A stretch of 64,000 bases of DNA, from contig NZ_CP126256.1 in NCBI RefSeq assembly GCF_003234265.2, positions 930,001-994,000 of the forward strand, in the 5' to 3' direction. The position numbers and the translations under genes were made by a program. This document shows positions 55,967-64,000 of the stretch, one piece after another. Below the pieces are notes generated by a model, which worked only from the letters and a program-made list of their open reading frames with translations, was not told the DNA's origin and did not search any database. The stretch comes from Curtobacterium sp. MCSS17_015. Its GTDB lineage: Bacteria; Actinomycetota; Actinomycetes; Actinomycetales; Microbacteriaceae. Numbering within the stretch: position 1 is the first letter of the stretch; every line of letters begins with the position of its first letter.

Positions 55967-56845
55967 ATGCGTGCGAACCGTTGGTTCACGCCCTGGCTGC
56001 TGGTGCTGCCCGCACTGGTCTGGCTGCTCGCGTTCAGTCTCTGGCCGTCGATCAACACCGTGCGGCTGTCGTTCACGAACGCCAGCCCGCTCGGCGGGGT
56101 CAGTGCGTGGGTGGGGACGGCGAACTTCCGGACCCTGCTCGCGGACCCGCAGGTGTGGGAGGCGCTGCTCAACAGCGTCATCTACATGGTGGTGTGCCTG
56201 CCGCTGCTGACGGTCCTCCCGCTCCTCATGGCCGTGCTCGTGCAGCACAAGATGCCCGGCATCGCGTTCTTCCGGACCGCGTACTACACGCCGGTCATCG
56301 CGAGCGCGGTCGTCGTCGGGCTCATCTGGAACTGGATCCTCGACGACCGTGGTGTCGTCAACGAGATGGCGCAGTCGCTCGGTGTCGTGCAGGGCGCGAT
56401 CCCGTTCCTGTCCGACCGGTGGCTGCTGCTCTTCAGTGCGATCAGCCTGACCGTGTGGAAGGGCCTCGGCTACTACATGATCATCTTCCTGGCGGCCCTC
56501 GGCAACGTCGGGAAGGACCTGCACGAGGCAGCCGCGCTCGACGGCGCCGGGGCGGTTCGCCGGTTCTGGTCGGTCACGATGCCGGGCGTGCGCGGCACCA
56601 TGACGCTCGTCGGCATCCTCGTGTGCGTGAGCGCCCTCCGGGTGTTCAGCGAGCTCTACATCCTGACGAACGGGACGGGTGGCCCCGGCGGCCAGGACAA
56701 CTCCCTCGTCATGCTCATCCAGCAGTACGCCCGCGGCTTCACCGGCAACCTCGGCTACGCGTCCGCCCTGAGCCTCCTGCTCTTCGCCGTGACGCTGATC
56801 CCGATGCTCGCCCTCGCCCGGATGAACAGCAAGGCGGACAAGTGA
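55967..56845 (+). CDS. Sugar ABC transporter permease (MalF type)
   Basis: A 292-residue CUT1 permease with six helices, LLVLPALVWLLAFSLWPSINTVRLSF being the first. The EAA-type coupling loop is HEAAALDGAGAVRRFWSVTMPGVRGTM. GAAGAGGGAGG upstream supports the start. It forms a heterodimer with the next permease; the ATPase is not encoded in this locus, so a shared MsiK-like ATPase probably energises it. The stop overlaps the GTG of the next gene. Confidence 0.95.
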   Translation: MRANRWFTPWLLVLPALVWLLAFSLWPSINTVRLSFTNASPLGGVSAWVGTANFRTLLADPQVWEALLNSVIYMVVCLPLLTVLPLLMAVLVQHKMPGIAFFRTAYYTPVIASAVVVGLIWNWILDDRGVVNEMAQSLGVVQGAIPFLSDRWLLLFSAISLTVWKGLGYYMIIFLAALGNVGKDLHEAAALDGAGAVRRFWSVTMPGVRGTMTLVGILVCVSALRVFSELYILTNGTGGPGGQDNSLVMLIQQYARGFTGNLGYASALSLLLFAVTLIPMLALARMNSKADK

Positions 56846-57819
56846 CGAACACGACCAGCACCAGCGAACCGGCCATCGGCGGCAACGCCGGTGTCGCCGC
56901 ACCGACACCCGACGTGGCCGGCGCGACGGACGCGGGCCGTGCCTCCCGGCAGTCCCTGCCAGGGAGCCGCAAGCGCCGCCGCGCCGTCTGGGGCGTCATG
57001 TCCACCCGCGAGAAGGTGCTCCGCTACGTCCTGCTCGTCGTGGTGCTCTTCATCACGATCGGTCCGTTCCTCTGGCAGCTCTCGACCTCGCTCAAGGGCA
57101 CCGGCGAGGACATCTACACCGCGAACCCGTCGTTCATCCCGTCGCAGCCGACGTTCGGCAACTACCTCCGCGTGGGCGACGCCATCCCGGTCTTCGGGTA
57201 CATCGGGAACTCGCTCATCGTCGCCGCGATCGACGTCATCGGGAACATCGTGTTCGCCACGCTCGCCGGTTTCGCCATCGCCCGCCTGCAGTGGAAGGGC
57301 CGCAAGGTCGTCCTCGGCCTCTTCCTCGCCACCCTCGTGCTGCCGGGCGAGGCGACGATCATCTCCCAGTTCGTCACGGTCAAGGACCTCGGTCTCGCCG
57401 ACTCCCTGGTCGGTGTCGCCCTGCCCGGCATGATCGCGGCGCTCAACGTGCTGCTCATGTACAACGCCTTCCGGCAGGTGCCCGAGGAGATCGACCAGGC
57501 CGCCGTGATGGACGGCGCGAACGCCATGCAGCGGCTCCGGTACATCTCGTTGCCCGCCGTACAGGGGACGATCGCCGTGATCGCGATCTTCTCGTTCATC
57601 GGCGCGTGGGACGACTTCCTCTGGCCGCTCATCGTGCTGCAGTCGCCGGACAAGCTCACGCTGACCGTCGGACTGCAGTACCTGCAGGGCACCTTCGCCA
57701 CCGACCAGCGCATGATCGCCGCCGGCACGATGATCGCCTTCATCCCGATCGCGGTGATCTTCGCGGTGCTCCAGCGCTTCTTCTTCAAGGGCGTGGAAGA
57801 GGGCGGGGTGAAGGGCTGA
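56842..57819 (+). CDS. Sugar ABC transporter permease (MalG type)
   Basis: A 325-residue CUT1 permease starting at GTG 56842, which overlaps the previous stop as GTGA. A disordered N-terminal stretch of about 50 residues precedes the first helix (YVLLVVVLFITIGPFLWQL). The coupling loop is EEIDQAAVMDGANAMQRLRYISLPAVQGT. An ATG at 56998 just before the first helix is a possible alternative start. The next gene begins within its stop (TGATG), so translation is coupled. Confidence 0.94.
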   Translation: MTNTTSTSEPAIGGNAGVAAPTPDVAGATDAGRASRQSLPGSRKRRRAVWGVMSTREKVLRYVLLVVVLFITIGPFLWQLSTSLKGTGEDIYTANPSFIPSQPTFGNYLRVGDAIPVFGYIGNSLIVAAIDVIGNIVFATLAGFAIARLQWKGRKVVLGLFLATLVLPGEATIISQFVTVKDLGLADSLVGVALPGMIAALNVLLMYNAFRQVPEEIDQAAVMDGANAMQRLRYISLPAVQGTIAVIAIFSFIGAWDDFLWPLIVLQSPDKLTLTVGLQYLQGTFATDQRMIAAGTMIAFIPIAVIFAVLQRFFFKGVEEGGVKG

Positions 57820-59171
57820 TGCGCTTCGGGGTGAACCACACGCCGTCGGTGGGCTGGTTCCACTCGTGGCTCGACTTCTCGGCCTCGGACACCGCGCGGG
57901 ACCTCGAGGCGATCGCGTCACTCGGCGCCGACCACGTGCGGATCTTCCCGCTCTGGCCGGTCGTGCAGCCGAACCGCACCCTGATCCGGCCGTCCGCGCT
58001 GGAGGACGTCGCCACGGTCGTCGACATCGCCGGCTCCTTCGGGCTCGACGTGAACGTCGACGCCCTGCAGGGCCACCTGTCGAGCTTCGACTTCGTGCCG
58101 TCATGGCTGGACAGCTGGCACCGCCGGAACATGTTCACGGACCCGGACGTCGTCGCCTCGACCGCGGACTACGTGCGGGCGCTCGCCGGGGCGGTGGCCG
58201 ACCGGCCGAACCTGCTCGGTGTGACCATCGGCAACGAGGTCAACCAGTTCGCGCACGCGCCGCACCCGTCGCCGTTCGAGACGAGCCCGGCGCAGGGGCA
58301 CGCGTGGGCGGCGGCGATGGTCACCGCGGCGCGCGCCGGCCTCGGCATCGGTACCGGTACCGACAGCAGACGGGAGGCCCGTGGTGCCTCCGTCCCGCCG
58401 GCCCGGCAGCCGCTGGTCACCCTCGCCCAGTACGACGCCGCCTGGTACGACGACGCCCAACCGTTCGGCCCCGAACACGCGGCCGAGCACGGTGACGCGA
58501 CGGTCACCCACTCGTGGGTGTTCAACGGTGCCGCCCGCCTCCACGGCGCCCTCGGCCCCGGGTCCGTCCGCCACGGCGAGTACCTGCTCCAGCTCGCCGC
58601 CGCGTGGAACGGACGCGCAGACCGGCCGAACTGGTTGCAGGAGGTCGGCGCACCGACCAACGTGGTGGACGTGGCCGACGCCCCGACGTTCACCGAGCAG
58701 ACGATCCGGCACGCCCTCGACGTGCAGGAGCTGTCCGGCATCACGTGGTGGTGCTCGCACGACGTCTCCCGGTCGCTGGCAGACTTCCCGGAGCTGGAGT
58801 ACGACCTCGGGCTGCTCACGAACGACGGCCGCGTGAAGCCGACGGGGGAGCGGTTCCGCGAGATGGCCCTGTTCGGCGACGGCCGGTACCAGCCCCCGAC
58901 CCCGCCCTCGACTGCGCTCGTGCTCGACGACGTCGCCCCGGACGGGGCGCCGCTCGGCGGGACGCGGGCCGACTCCGCCCCCGGTGGCCGGTTCGCGGTG
59001 GCATGGCTCGCGATCGCCGAGCAGGACGGCCGCGGCCCCCAGGTCGCGCTGCGCTCGCGACTCGGCGACACCGCACTCCTCGCCGCGCGGGGGATCACCA
59101 CCTGCGTCGACGTCCCGACCGGCACGGCGTCGGCGACCGTCTCCGTCGCACACCCCGCGACGATGCCCTGA
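57819..59171 (+). CDS. GH5-like glycoside hydrolase (candidate N-glycan core beta-mannosidase)
   Basis: A 450-residue clan GH-A enzyme without signal peptide, so cytoplasmic. MRFGVNHTPSVGWFHSWLDF opens the barrel. The acid/base Glu is in GVTIGNEVNQFAHAPHP near residue 140 and the nucleophile Glu in WLQEVGAP near residue 275. The style and genetic context match GH5 subfamily 18, known beta-mannosidases for Man-beta-1,4-GlcNAc from N-glycan cores. About residues 176-197 (GTGTDSRREARGASVPPARQ) form an unusual linker encoded by a copy of the recurring GC-rich hairpin. The ATG overlaps the permease stop by one base. Confidence 0.85.
   Translation: MRFGVNHTPSVGWFHSWLDFSASDTARDLEAIASLGADHVRIFPLWPVVQPNRTLIRPSALEDVATVVDIAGSFGLDVNVDALQGHLSSFDFVPSWLDSWHRRNMFTDPDVVASTADYVRALAGAVADRPNLLGVTIGNEVNQFAHAPHPSPFETSPAQGHAWAAAMVTAARAGLGIGTGTDSRREARGASVPPARQPLVTLAQYDAAWYDDAQPFGPEHAAEHGDATVTHSWVFNGAARLHGALGPGSVRHGEYLLQLAAAWNGRADRPNWLQEVGAPTNVVDVADAPTFTEQTIRHALDVQELSGITWWCSHDVSRSLADFPELEYDLGLLTNDGRVKPTGERFREMALFGDGRYQPPTPPSTALVLDDVAPDGAPLGGTRADSAPGGRFAVAWLAIAEQDGRGPQVALRSRLGDTALLAARGITTCVDVPTGTASATVSVAHPATMP
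58348..58397 (+). repeat. Copy of the CGGGAGGCCCG hairpin element inside a gene
   Basis: The 16-mer GCAGACGGGAGGCCCG at 58366-58381 is identical to 6161-6176 in the treZ-side terminator. ACGG-AGGC can pair with GCCTCCGT downstream (58386-58393). A GGTACC-rich stretch precedes it, as in the terminator copy. It is translated in frame in the GH5-like gene. Confidence 0.65.
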
Positions 59172-59215
59172 CCGCACTGATCGCACTGACCGCACTGACC
59201 GCACTGACCGCACCA
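59171..59215 (+). repeat. 9-bp tandem repeat (ACCGCACTG)x5
   Basis: Five near-exact copies of ACCGCACTG starting at the last base of the GH5-like stop codon; one copy has ATCG. The repeat fills the start of the gap before the alpha-mannosidase gene. The remainder of the gap to 59277 shows only the ribosome site GGAGGA. Confidence 0.9.
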
Positions 59216-59277
59216 CCCCGCACGACGCCCCACGCCCCGACGACCCGGACGCGCACCGCCGTCCCCCGGAGGACCCC

Positions 59278-62200
59278 ATGCACGACGACATCCCGCTCAC
59301 CATCGGCCGCGCGCGACGCGTGCTCGACGAGCGCATCCTGCCCGAGGTGCACGCCACCGCCGTCCCGCTCGACACCGCCTGGCACGAGCTGCCCGGCGAG
59401 CCGATCGCCCCCGCCGAGGGGCTGTCGCTCACGTTCGAGCCGTACGAGGTCGGCACGCCGTGGGGCGCCGCCTGGGGCACCACGTGGTTCCGGCTCTCCG
59501 GCACCGTGCCCGAGAGCTGGGCCGGGCAGCGGGTCGAGGCCGTCGTCGACCTCGGCTTCGACAAGAACATGCCCGGCTTCCAGTGCGAGGGGCTCGTCTA
59601 CCTGTCCGACGGCACCCCCGTGAAGTCGATCAACCCGCGCAACCAGTGGGTGCTCATCACGGAAGCAGCCGCCGGTGGCGAGACTGTCGAGTTCTTCGTC
59701 GAGGCAGCGTCCAACCCGGTGCTGCTCGACTACCACCCCTTCCTCGTCACGCAGGAGGGCGACATCCGGACGTCGTCCCCGGAGCGGCTGTACACGAGCC
59801 GCCGGATGGACCTCGCCGTGTTCGCCGCCGAGGTGCACGAACTCGCGCTCGACATCGACGTCCTGCTCGAACTGCAGGAGGAGCTGCCGCAGGGCCCCCG
59901 CCGGATGCGGATCCTCCAGGCGCTCGACGACGCCCTCGACGCCCTCGACCTGCAGCACATCCCGGAGACCGCGCCCGATGCACGCGCCGCGCTCGCCGAG
60001 GTGCTCGCCGCACCCGCCGAGGCCTCCGCGCACCGGATCTCCGCCGTCGGCCACGCGCACATCGACTCCGCCTGGCTCTGGCCGGTGCGCGAGACGATCC
60101 GCAAGGTCGCCCGCACCACCTCGAGCATGACCGAGCTCATCGGCCAGACCGACGACTTCCTCTACGGCATGTCGAGCGCCCAGCAGTACGCTTGGATCAA
60201 GGAGCACCGCCCCGAGGTCTACGCGAAGGTCAAGGACGCCGTCGCCGCCGGCCGGTTCTTGCCGCTCGGCGGGATGTGGGTCGAGTCCGACACCGTGATG
60301 CCGACCGGCGAGAGCATCGTCCGTCAGTTCTCGCAGGGCCAGCGGTTCTTCGAGCGCGAGTTCGGCATCCGGCCGAAGGGCGTCTGGCTGCCGGACAGCT
60401 TCGGGTACTCGCCGGCGCTGCCGCAGCTGATGCGCCGCGCGGGCTTCGAGTGGTTCTTCACGCAGAAGATCTCGTGGAACCAGGTGAACAAGTTCCCGCA
60501 CCACACGTTCCTCTGGGAGGGCATCGACGGGTCGCGGGTGTTCTCGCACTTCCCGTCGATGGACACCTACAACTCGCGCTTGTCAGGGTCCGAGGTCGCC
60601 AAGGCGTCCCGCCAGTTCCGCGAGAACCGCCTGGCCACCGGATCGATCGCCCCGGTCGGCTGGGGCGACGGCGGCGGCGGCACGACCCGCGAGATGACCG
60701 GCACGGCGGCGCGGTTGGCCGCCCTCGAGGGCAGCGCCCGCGTCACGTGGGAGCACCCGGACGCGTTCTTCGACCGCGCGAAGTCCGAGCTCGAGAACCC
60801 GCCGGTCTGGGTCGGCGAGCTCTACCTCGAGCTGCACCGGGCGACCCTCACCAGCCAGCACCAGACCAAGCAGGGCAACCGCCGCAGCGAGCACCTGCTC
60901 GTCGAGGCCGAGCTGTGGTGCGCCACGGCCGCCGCCCGCACCGACTTCGCCTACCCGTACGACGAGCTCGACGCGCTCTGGCAGCAGGTGCTCCTGCAGC
61001 AGTTCCACGACATCCTGCCGGGCACCTCGATCGCCTGGGTGCACCGCGAGGCCGTCGAACGGTACGCGGAGATCGCGGAGCGCCTGGAGGCCCTCATCAC
61101 GTCCGCCCTGTCGGCGCTCGCCGGCGACGGGGACCGGTCGGTCGTCGTGAACCCGGCCCCGAGCCTCCAGGGCGGTGCCCTCGCCCACAGCGCCGTCCTG
61201 ACGACGGACCTGGAGGCGACGACCCCGGTCACGCTCGCCGAGGCGGACGGCGGCTTCGTGCTGACGAACGACCTGGTCCGGGTCGTCATCGACGGCCGTG
61301 GGCTCGTCCCGAGCGCGATCGACCTGGCCACCGGTCGGGACGCGATCGCCCCCGGGCAGGTCGCGAACCTGCTCCAGCTCCACCAGGACTTCCCGAACAT
61401 GTGGGACGCGTGGGACGTCGACCGGTACTACCGGAACCGGGTCGACGACCTGGTCGACGTGACCGCCCTGCGCGGGTCGGTCGACGAGGACGGCACCGCC
61501 CGCGTCACGGTGTCGCGCACGTTCAGCGAGTCGACGGTCACCCAGGAGATCACGCTCGCTCCCGGAAGGCGGACGCTCGAGTTCGACCAGGTGACGGACT
61601 GGCACGAGACCGAGAAGTTCCTCAAGGTGGCGTTCCCGCTCGACGTCCGCGCCGAGCACACCATCGCGGAGACCCAGTTCGGTGCGCAGAAGCGGGTGAC
61701 CCACACGAACACGTCGTGGGAGGCCGCGAAGTTCGAGACGTCGATGCACCGCTACGTGCTCGTCGAGGAGCCCGGGTTCGGCGTCGCCCTGGTGAACGAC
61801 TCGATCCACGGGTTCGACGTGACGCGCGACGCGGTCGACGGCCACGTCACGACGACGCTGCGACTGTCGCTCCTGCGGGCCCCGCGGTTCCCCGACCCGG
61901 AGACCGACCAGGGCGTGCAGACCCACCGGTACGGCCTGGTGATCGGGACGGACGTCGTCGGTGCGACCGCGGCCGGCACCGTGATGAACACCGCGGCCCG
62001 ACGGGTGACCGGTGCGCACGGGTTCGACTCGCTCGTGCAGGCGTCCGGCGACGTGGTGGTCTCGGCGGTCAAGCTCGCCGACGACCGCTCGGGTGACCTG
62101 GTCGTCCGCGTGTACGAGCCCGAGGGCCGCCGTGGCACCGGAGGCCTGTCGGTCGACGGGCCGTTCGGCGATCCGGTCGAGGTGACGCTGCTCGAGGAGA

Positions 62201-62313
62201 CCGACCCGGCGCTGCCGGGCGTCGCCGCGGTGACGGACGGGGGCGCGGCCTTCCCGGTCGACGCCTTCGAGGTCCGCACTTTCCGGTTCCCCCGACGGGG
62301 CGAGGCGCACTGA
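59278..62313 (+). CDS. Alpha-mannosidase, GH38
   Basis: A 1011-residue GH38 enzyme that removes alpha-mannose residues from glycans, without a signal peptide. The zinc site is GHAHIDSAWLWPVRET near residue 260; the nucleophile Asp is in GVWLPDSFGYSPALPQL near residue 370, and the catalytic helical region includes LLQQFHDILPGTSIAWVH. Large C-terminal beta domains follow (VVVNPAPS, LTNDLVRVVIDGRG, DYHVF-like RYYRNRVDD). GGAGGA precedes the ATG at 59278. It is downstream of the GH5-like gene and should act on imported manno-oligosaccharides. Confidence 0.96.
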   Translation: MHDDIPLTIGRARRVLDERILPEVHATAVPLDTAWHELPGEPIAPAEGLSLTFEPYEVGTPWGAAWGTTWFRLSGTVPESWAGQRVEAVVDLGFDKNMPGFQCEGLVYLSDGTPVKSINPRNQWVLITEAAAGGETVEFFVEAASNPVLLDYHPFLVTQEGDIRTSSPERLYTSRRMDLAVFAAEVHELALDIDVLLELQEELPQGPRRMRILQALDDALDALDLQHIPETAPDARAALAEVLAAPAEASAHRISAVGHAHIDSAWLWPVRETIRKVARTTSSMTELIGQTDDFLYGMSSAQQYAWIKEHRPEVYAKVKDAVAAGRFLPLGGMWVESDTVMPTGESIVRQFSQGQRFFEREFGIRPKGVWLPDSFGYSPALPQLMRRAGFEWFFTQKISWNQVNKFPHHTFLWEGIDGSRVFSHFPSMDTYNSRLSGSEVAKASRQFRENRLATGSIAPVGWGDGGGGTTREMTGTAARLAALEGSARVTWEHPDAFFDRAKSELENPPVWVGELYLELHRATLTSQHQTKQGNRRSEHLLVEAELWCATAAARTDFAYPYDELDALWQQVLLQQFHDILPGTSIAWVHREAVERYAEIAERLEALITSALSALAGDGDRSVVVNPAPSLQGGALAHSAVLTTDLEATTPVTLAEADGGFVLTNDLVRVVIDGRGLVPSAIDLATGRDAIAPGQVANLLQLHQDFPNMWDAWDVDRYYRNRVDDLVDVTALRGSVDEDGTARVTVSRTFSESTVTQEITLAPGRRTLEFDQVTDWHETEKFLKVAFPLDVRAEHTIAETQFGAQKRVTHTNTSWEAAKFETSMHRYVLVEEPGFGVALVNDSIHGFDVTRDAVDGHVTTTLRLSLLRAPRFPDPETDQGVQTHRYGLVIGTDVVGATAAGTVMNTAARRVTGAHGFDSLVQASGDVVVSAVKLADDRSGDLVVRVYEPEGRRGTGGLSVDGPFGDPVEVTLLEETDPALPGVAAVTDGGAAFPVDAFEVRTFRFPRRGEAH

Positions 62314-62335
62314 CGACCGGCTCAGAAGACCCCCG

Positions 62336-62362
62336 CCGCCGGGACTTCGGGTGTCCCGGCGG
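62336..62362 (+). terminator. Hairpin between mannosidase and endoglycosidase genes
   Basis: CCGCCGGGAC (62336-62345) pairs perfectly with GTCCCGGCGG (62353-62362), loop of 7. Further GC-rich stems follow to 62417. It may attenuate the operon, so endoglycosidase expression could be separate. Confidence 0.65.
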
Positions 62363-62438
62363 TGGGTCCCACGGCCGGACCGGTCGTGGGCCCGCGGCGG
62401 CACCTCGCCGCCGCGGACACCACTCGAAGAGGAGTGTC

Positions 62439-63413
62439 ATGCAGAAGACCATGAAGATCGGGATCGTGGCGGCGCTCGTCGCCATGGTGGCGGCACCGAT
62501 GGTGCCCGCCGCCGCGTCGGCAGCACCGGGCGGACCGGCAGCAGCCCAGGGCCACGGTTCGGGGCACGGCAACGGCCACGGCCACGGCCACGGGCGACCG
62601 GGGCAGCACGCTCCGACCAAGTCGGGGCCGACGAGCATCGCCTACGTCGAGGTGAACAACGACGAACTCCGGAACGTCGGCCGGTACACGCTCGAGAACG
62701 GCGCGAACGCCTTCGACGTGGCGATCATCTTCGCCGCGAACATCAACCGAGACGCGGACGGCGACGCGGTCCTGTACGCCAACGAGAACGTGCAGCGCAC
62801 CCTCGACCAGGCGGCCACGCAGATCCGTCCGCTGCAGGCCAAGGGCATCAAGGTGACGCTCTCGGTGCTCGGGAACCACCAGGGCACCGGCCTGGCGAAC
62901 TTCACCTCGAAGGCGGACGCGCGCGACTTCGCGGCGCAGGTGTCGGCGACCGTGGAGAAGTACGGGCTCGACGGCGTCGACCTCGACGACGAGTACTCGG
63001 ACTACGGCGTGGACGGCACACCGCAGCCGAACGACCAGTCGATCGGCTGGCTCATCTCCGCGCTCCGCGCGGACATGCCCGGCAAGATCATCTCCTTCTA
63101 CGACATCGGCCCGTCGTCGACGTCACTGCAGCAGGAGAAGCCGTCGATCGGCCACAAGCTCGACTACGCGTGGAACCCGTACTACGGCACCTACACGGCG
63201 CCGACCATCCCGGGTCTGCCGAAGTCGAAGCTCTCGGCTGCGGCGGTCGACATCCAGAACACCCCGGTGGACCTCGCGGTCACGCTCGCGGAGCGCACGA
63301 AGGCCGACGGGTACGGCGTCTTCATGACGTACAACCTGCCGGACGGTGACGTCAGCCCGTACGTGTCGCAGTTCACGCAGGTGCTCTACGGTCAGTCCGC
63401 CGTCTACAAGTAG
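62439..63413 (+). CDS. Secreted endo-beta-N-acetylglucosaminidase, EndoH-like (GH18)
   Basis: A 324-residue secreted GH18 enzyme. The signal peptide (MKIGIVAALVAMVAAPMVPAAASA) is followed by a Gly/His-rich linker (GHGSGHGNGHGHGHGR). The catalytic DxxDxDxE motif is DGVDLDDEYSDYG, with the acid Glu about residue 185, closely matching EndoH and EndoF1. AYVEVNNDELRNVGRYTLENG is the family's first strand. It should cut the chitobiose core of high-mannose N-glycans outside the cell, leaving GlcNAc on the protein. AAGAGGAG precedes the ATG. Confidence 0.95.
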   Translation: MQKTMKIGIVAALVAMVAAPMVPAAASAAPGGPAAAQGHGSGHGNGHGHGHGRPGQHAPTKSGPTSIAYVEVNNDELRNVGRYTLENGANAFDVAIIFAANINRDADGDAVLYANENVQRTLDQAATQIRPLQAKGIKVTLSVLGNHQGTGLANFTSKADARDFAAQVSATVEKYGLDGVDLDDEYSDYGVDGTPQPNDQSIGWLISALRADMPGKIISFYDIGPSSTSLQQEKPSIGHKLDYAWNPYYGTYTAPTIPGLPKSKLSAAAVDIQNTPVDLAVTLAERTKADGYGVFMTYNLPDGDVSPYVSQFTQVLYGQSAVYK

Positions 63414-63428
63414 GGGAACGATCGATCC

Positions 63429-64000
63429 ATGAGTGACGAACGCCGTGGCGGCCCGACCGCTGACAGCCCGACGAACACCGGTCCCGTGACCGCGGTCGCG
63501 GCCCGGAACGGGGTCGGGTTCGTCTCCCAGCAGGCGACCCTGGTCGAACAGACCGACCCGAGGGGGACCGTGCAGGTCGTCCCGGGGTTCGCGGGACGCG
63601 AGGTCGGCCGCGCCGACGTCCTGACCTGGGTCTGGTTCCCAGAGCGGTCGCTGCCCGAGGGGCAGACCGAACCGGCAGTCCGGGACCTCGACGGGTTCTG
63701 GGCCGCCACGGCGTTCGCACTCGACATCGTCTTCACCGACGGCACCCGACTGAGCGAGGGCGGCGCCCGAGACCAGTACGGCGAGCCCGTCACGCCCGAG
63801 GCGCAGGACGACGCCCGCAAGCAGTGGGTCGACCAGTGGAACCGGCGGACCGTCGACCTGTCGGCGGTCGCCGGCCGGGTGGTGGACCGCCTGGAGGCTC
63901 GGCTCGGGAGGGCAGACCGGCCAGCGACCGTCGACGGGTCAGACAGCGCCGTGCGCGGCTGGCTGGACGACGTCCGCATCGAGCCGGCCGGTCTCAGGAC
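63429..64000 (+). CDS. Probable GH92 alpha-mannosidase, N-terminal part (cut by window edge)
   Basis: About 190 residues are visible before the window ends. The region ALDIVFTDGTRLSEGGARDQYGEPVTPEAQDD and QWVDQWNRRTVDLSAVAGRVVDRLEARLG with WLDDVRIEP resembles the N-terminal part of actinobacterial GH92 exo-alpha-mannosidases, which often begin with a non-catalytic domain. No catalytic residue of the GH92 domain is in view. No signal peptide is visible. It starts 16 nt after the EndoH gene. The GH92 assignment is from recognition of the N-terminal pattern and the locus context. Confidence 0.6.
   Translation, partial: MSDERRGGPTADSPTNTGPVTAVAARNGVGFVSQQATLVEQTDPRGTVQVVPGFAGREVGRADVLTWVWFPERSLPEGQTEPAVRDLDGFWAATAFALDIVFTDGTRLSEGGARDQYGEPVTPEAQDDARKQWVDQWNRRTVDLSAVAGRVVDRLEARLGRADRPATVDGSDSAVRGWLDDVRIEPAGLR

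Noticed and set aside
56998..57003. Alternative start of the MalG-type permease at the ATG before its first helix
   Set aside because: The GTG at 56842 gives the usual GTGA coupling with the previous gene; kept as an alternative only.

Overview
The window is a very high-GC actinobacterial chromosome segment, most like a plant- or soil-associated Microbacteriaceae such as Curtobacterium. This is inferred from codon use, the mycothiol-type DsbA-fold reductase, Orn next to tRNA-His, TreX/TreY/TreZ trehalose synthesis, and the general gene set. I see no insertion sequence, integrase, phage gene, rRNA or CRISPR. The layout is core and semi-accessory chromosome with short intergenic gaps, many ATGA/GTGA stop-start overlaps, and hairpin terminators between convergent genes.

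Layout. 1-6.2 kb: acyl-CoA ligase (cut by the window edge), an MpaB/DUF2236 oxygenase-like protein, two aldo/keto reductases, a DinB-like protein and a YceI protein. 6.2-13 kb: glgX-treY-treZ operon turning glycogen or maltodextrin into trehalose. 13-17.5 kb: a GerW-like protein, then a TPP riboswitch controlling a YkoE-type thiamin(precursor) transporter whose two ATPases and EcfT are one polypeptide, plus a P-loop kinase. 17.5-21.4 kb: zincin, tRNA-His, Orn, a MarR-controlled MFS exporter, small proteins. 21.3-24.4 kb: neuA-neuB-glycosyltransferase (nonulosonic acid surface glycan). 24.5-38.7 kb: tRNA-Arg, MsrA, SSB paralogue, EttA, thioesterases, an Hsp20 with both CIRCE and HAIR operators, globin, MscS, PepN, mycothiol-type reductase. 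38.8-49.1 kb: a divergent GNAT/XRE-cupin pair with overlapping start codons, RpiB, Nei/Fpg glycosylase, amidohydrolase, PaiB, beta-lactamase-fold hydrolase, a two-component system, EamA exporter. 49.2-53.5 kb: small unknown genes, one with a LexA box over its promoter, plus MarR, AraC and RsbW-like regulators.

53.5-64 kb is the most coherent system: a LacI regulator, a lipoprotein solute-binding protein, two permeases, a GH5-like enzyme, a GH38 alpha-mannosidase, a secreted EndoH-type GH18 and the start of a probable GH92 alpha-mannosidase. Together they read as a locus for release, import and stepwise breakdown of high-mannose N-glycans. Two LacI-type palindromes lie between lacI and the transport operon.

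A recurring regulatory signature is a TANNNT -10 box ending 6-7 nt before the start codon with no Shine-Dalgarno. About seventeen genes show this, so leaderless mRNAs are probably common here. A second recurring element is a GC-rich palindrome with core CGGGAGGC(A/C)CG, mostly used as a terminator but once found inside a reading frame.
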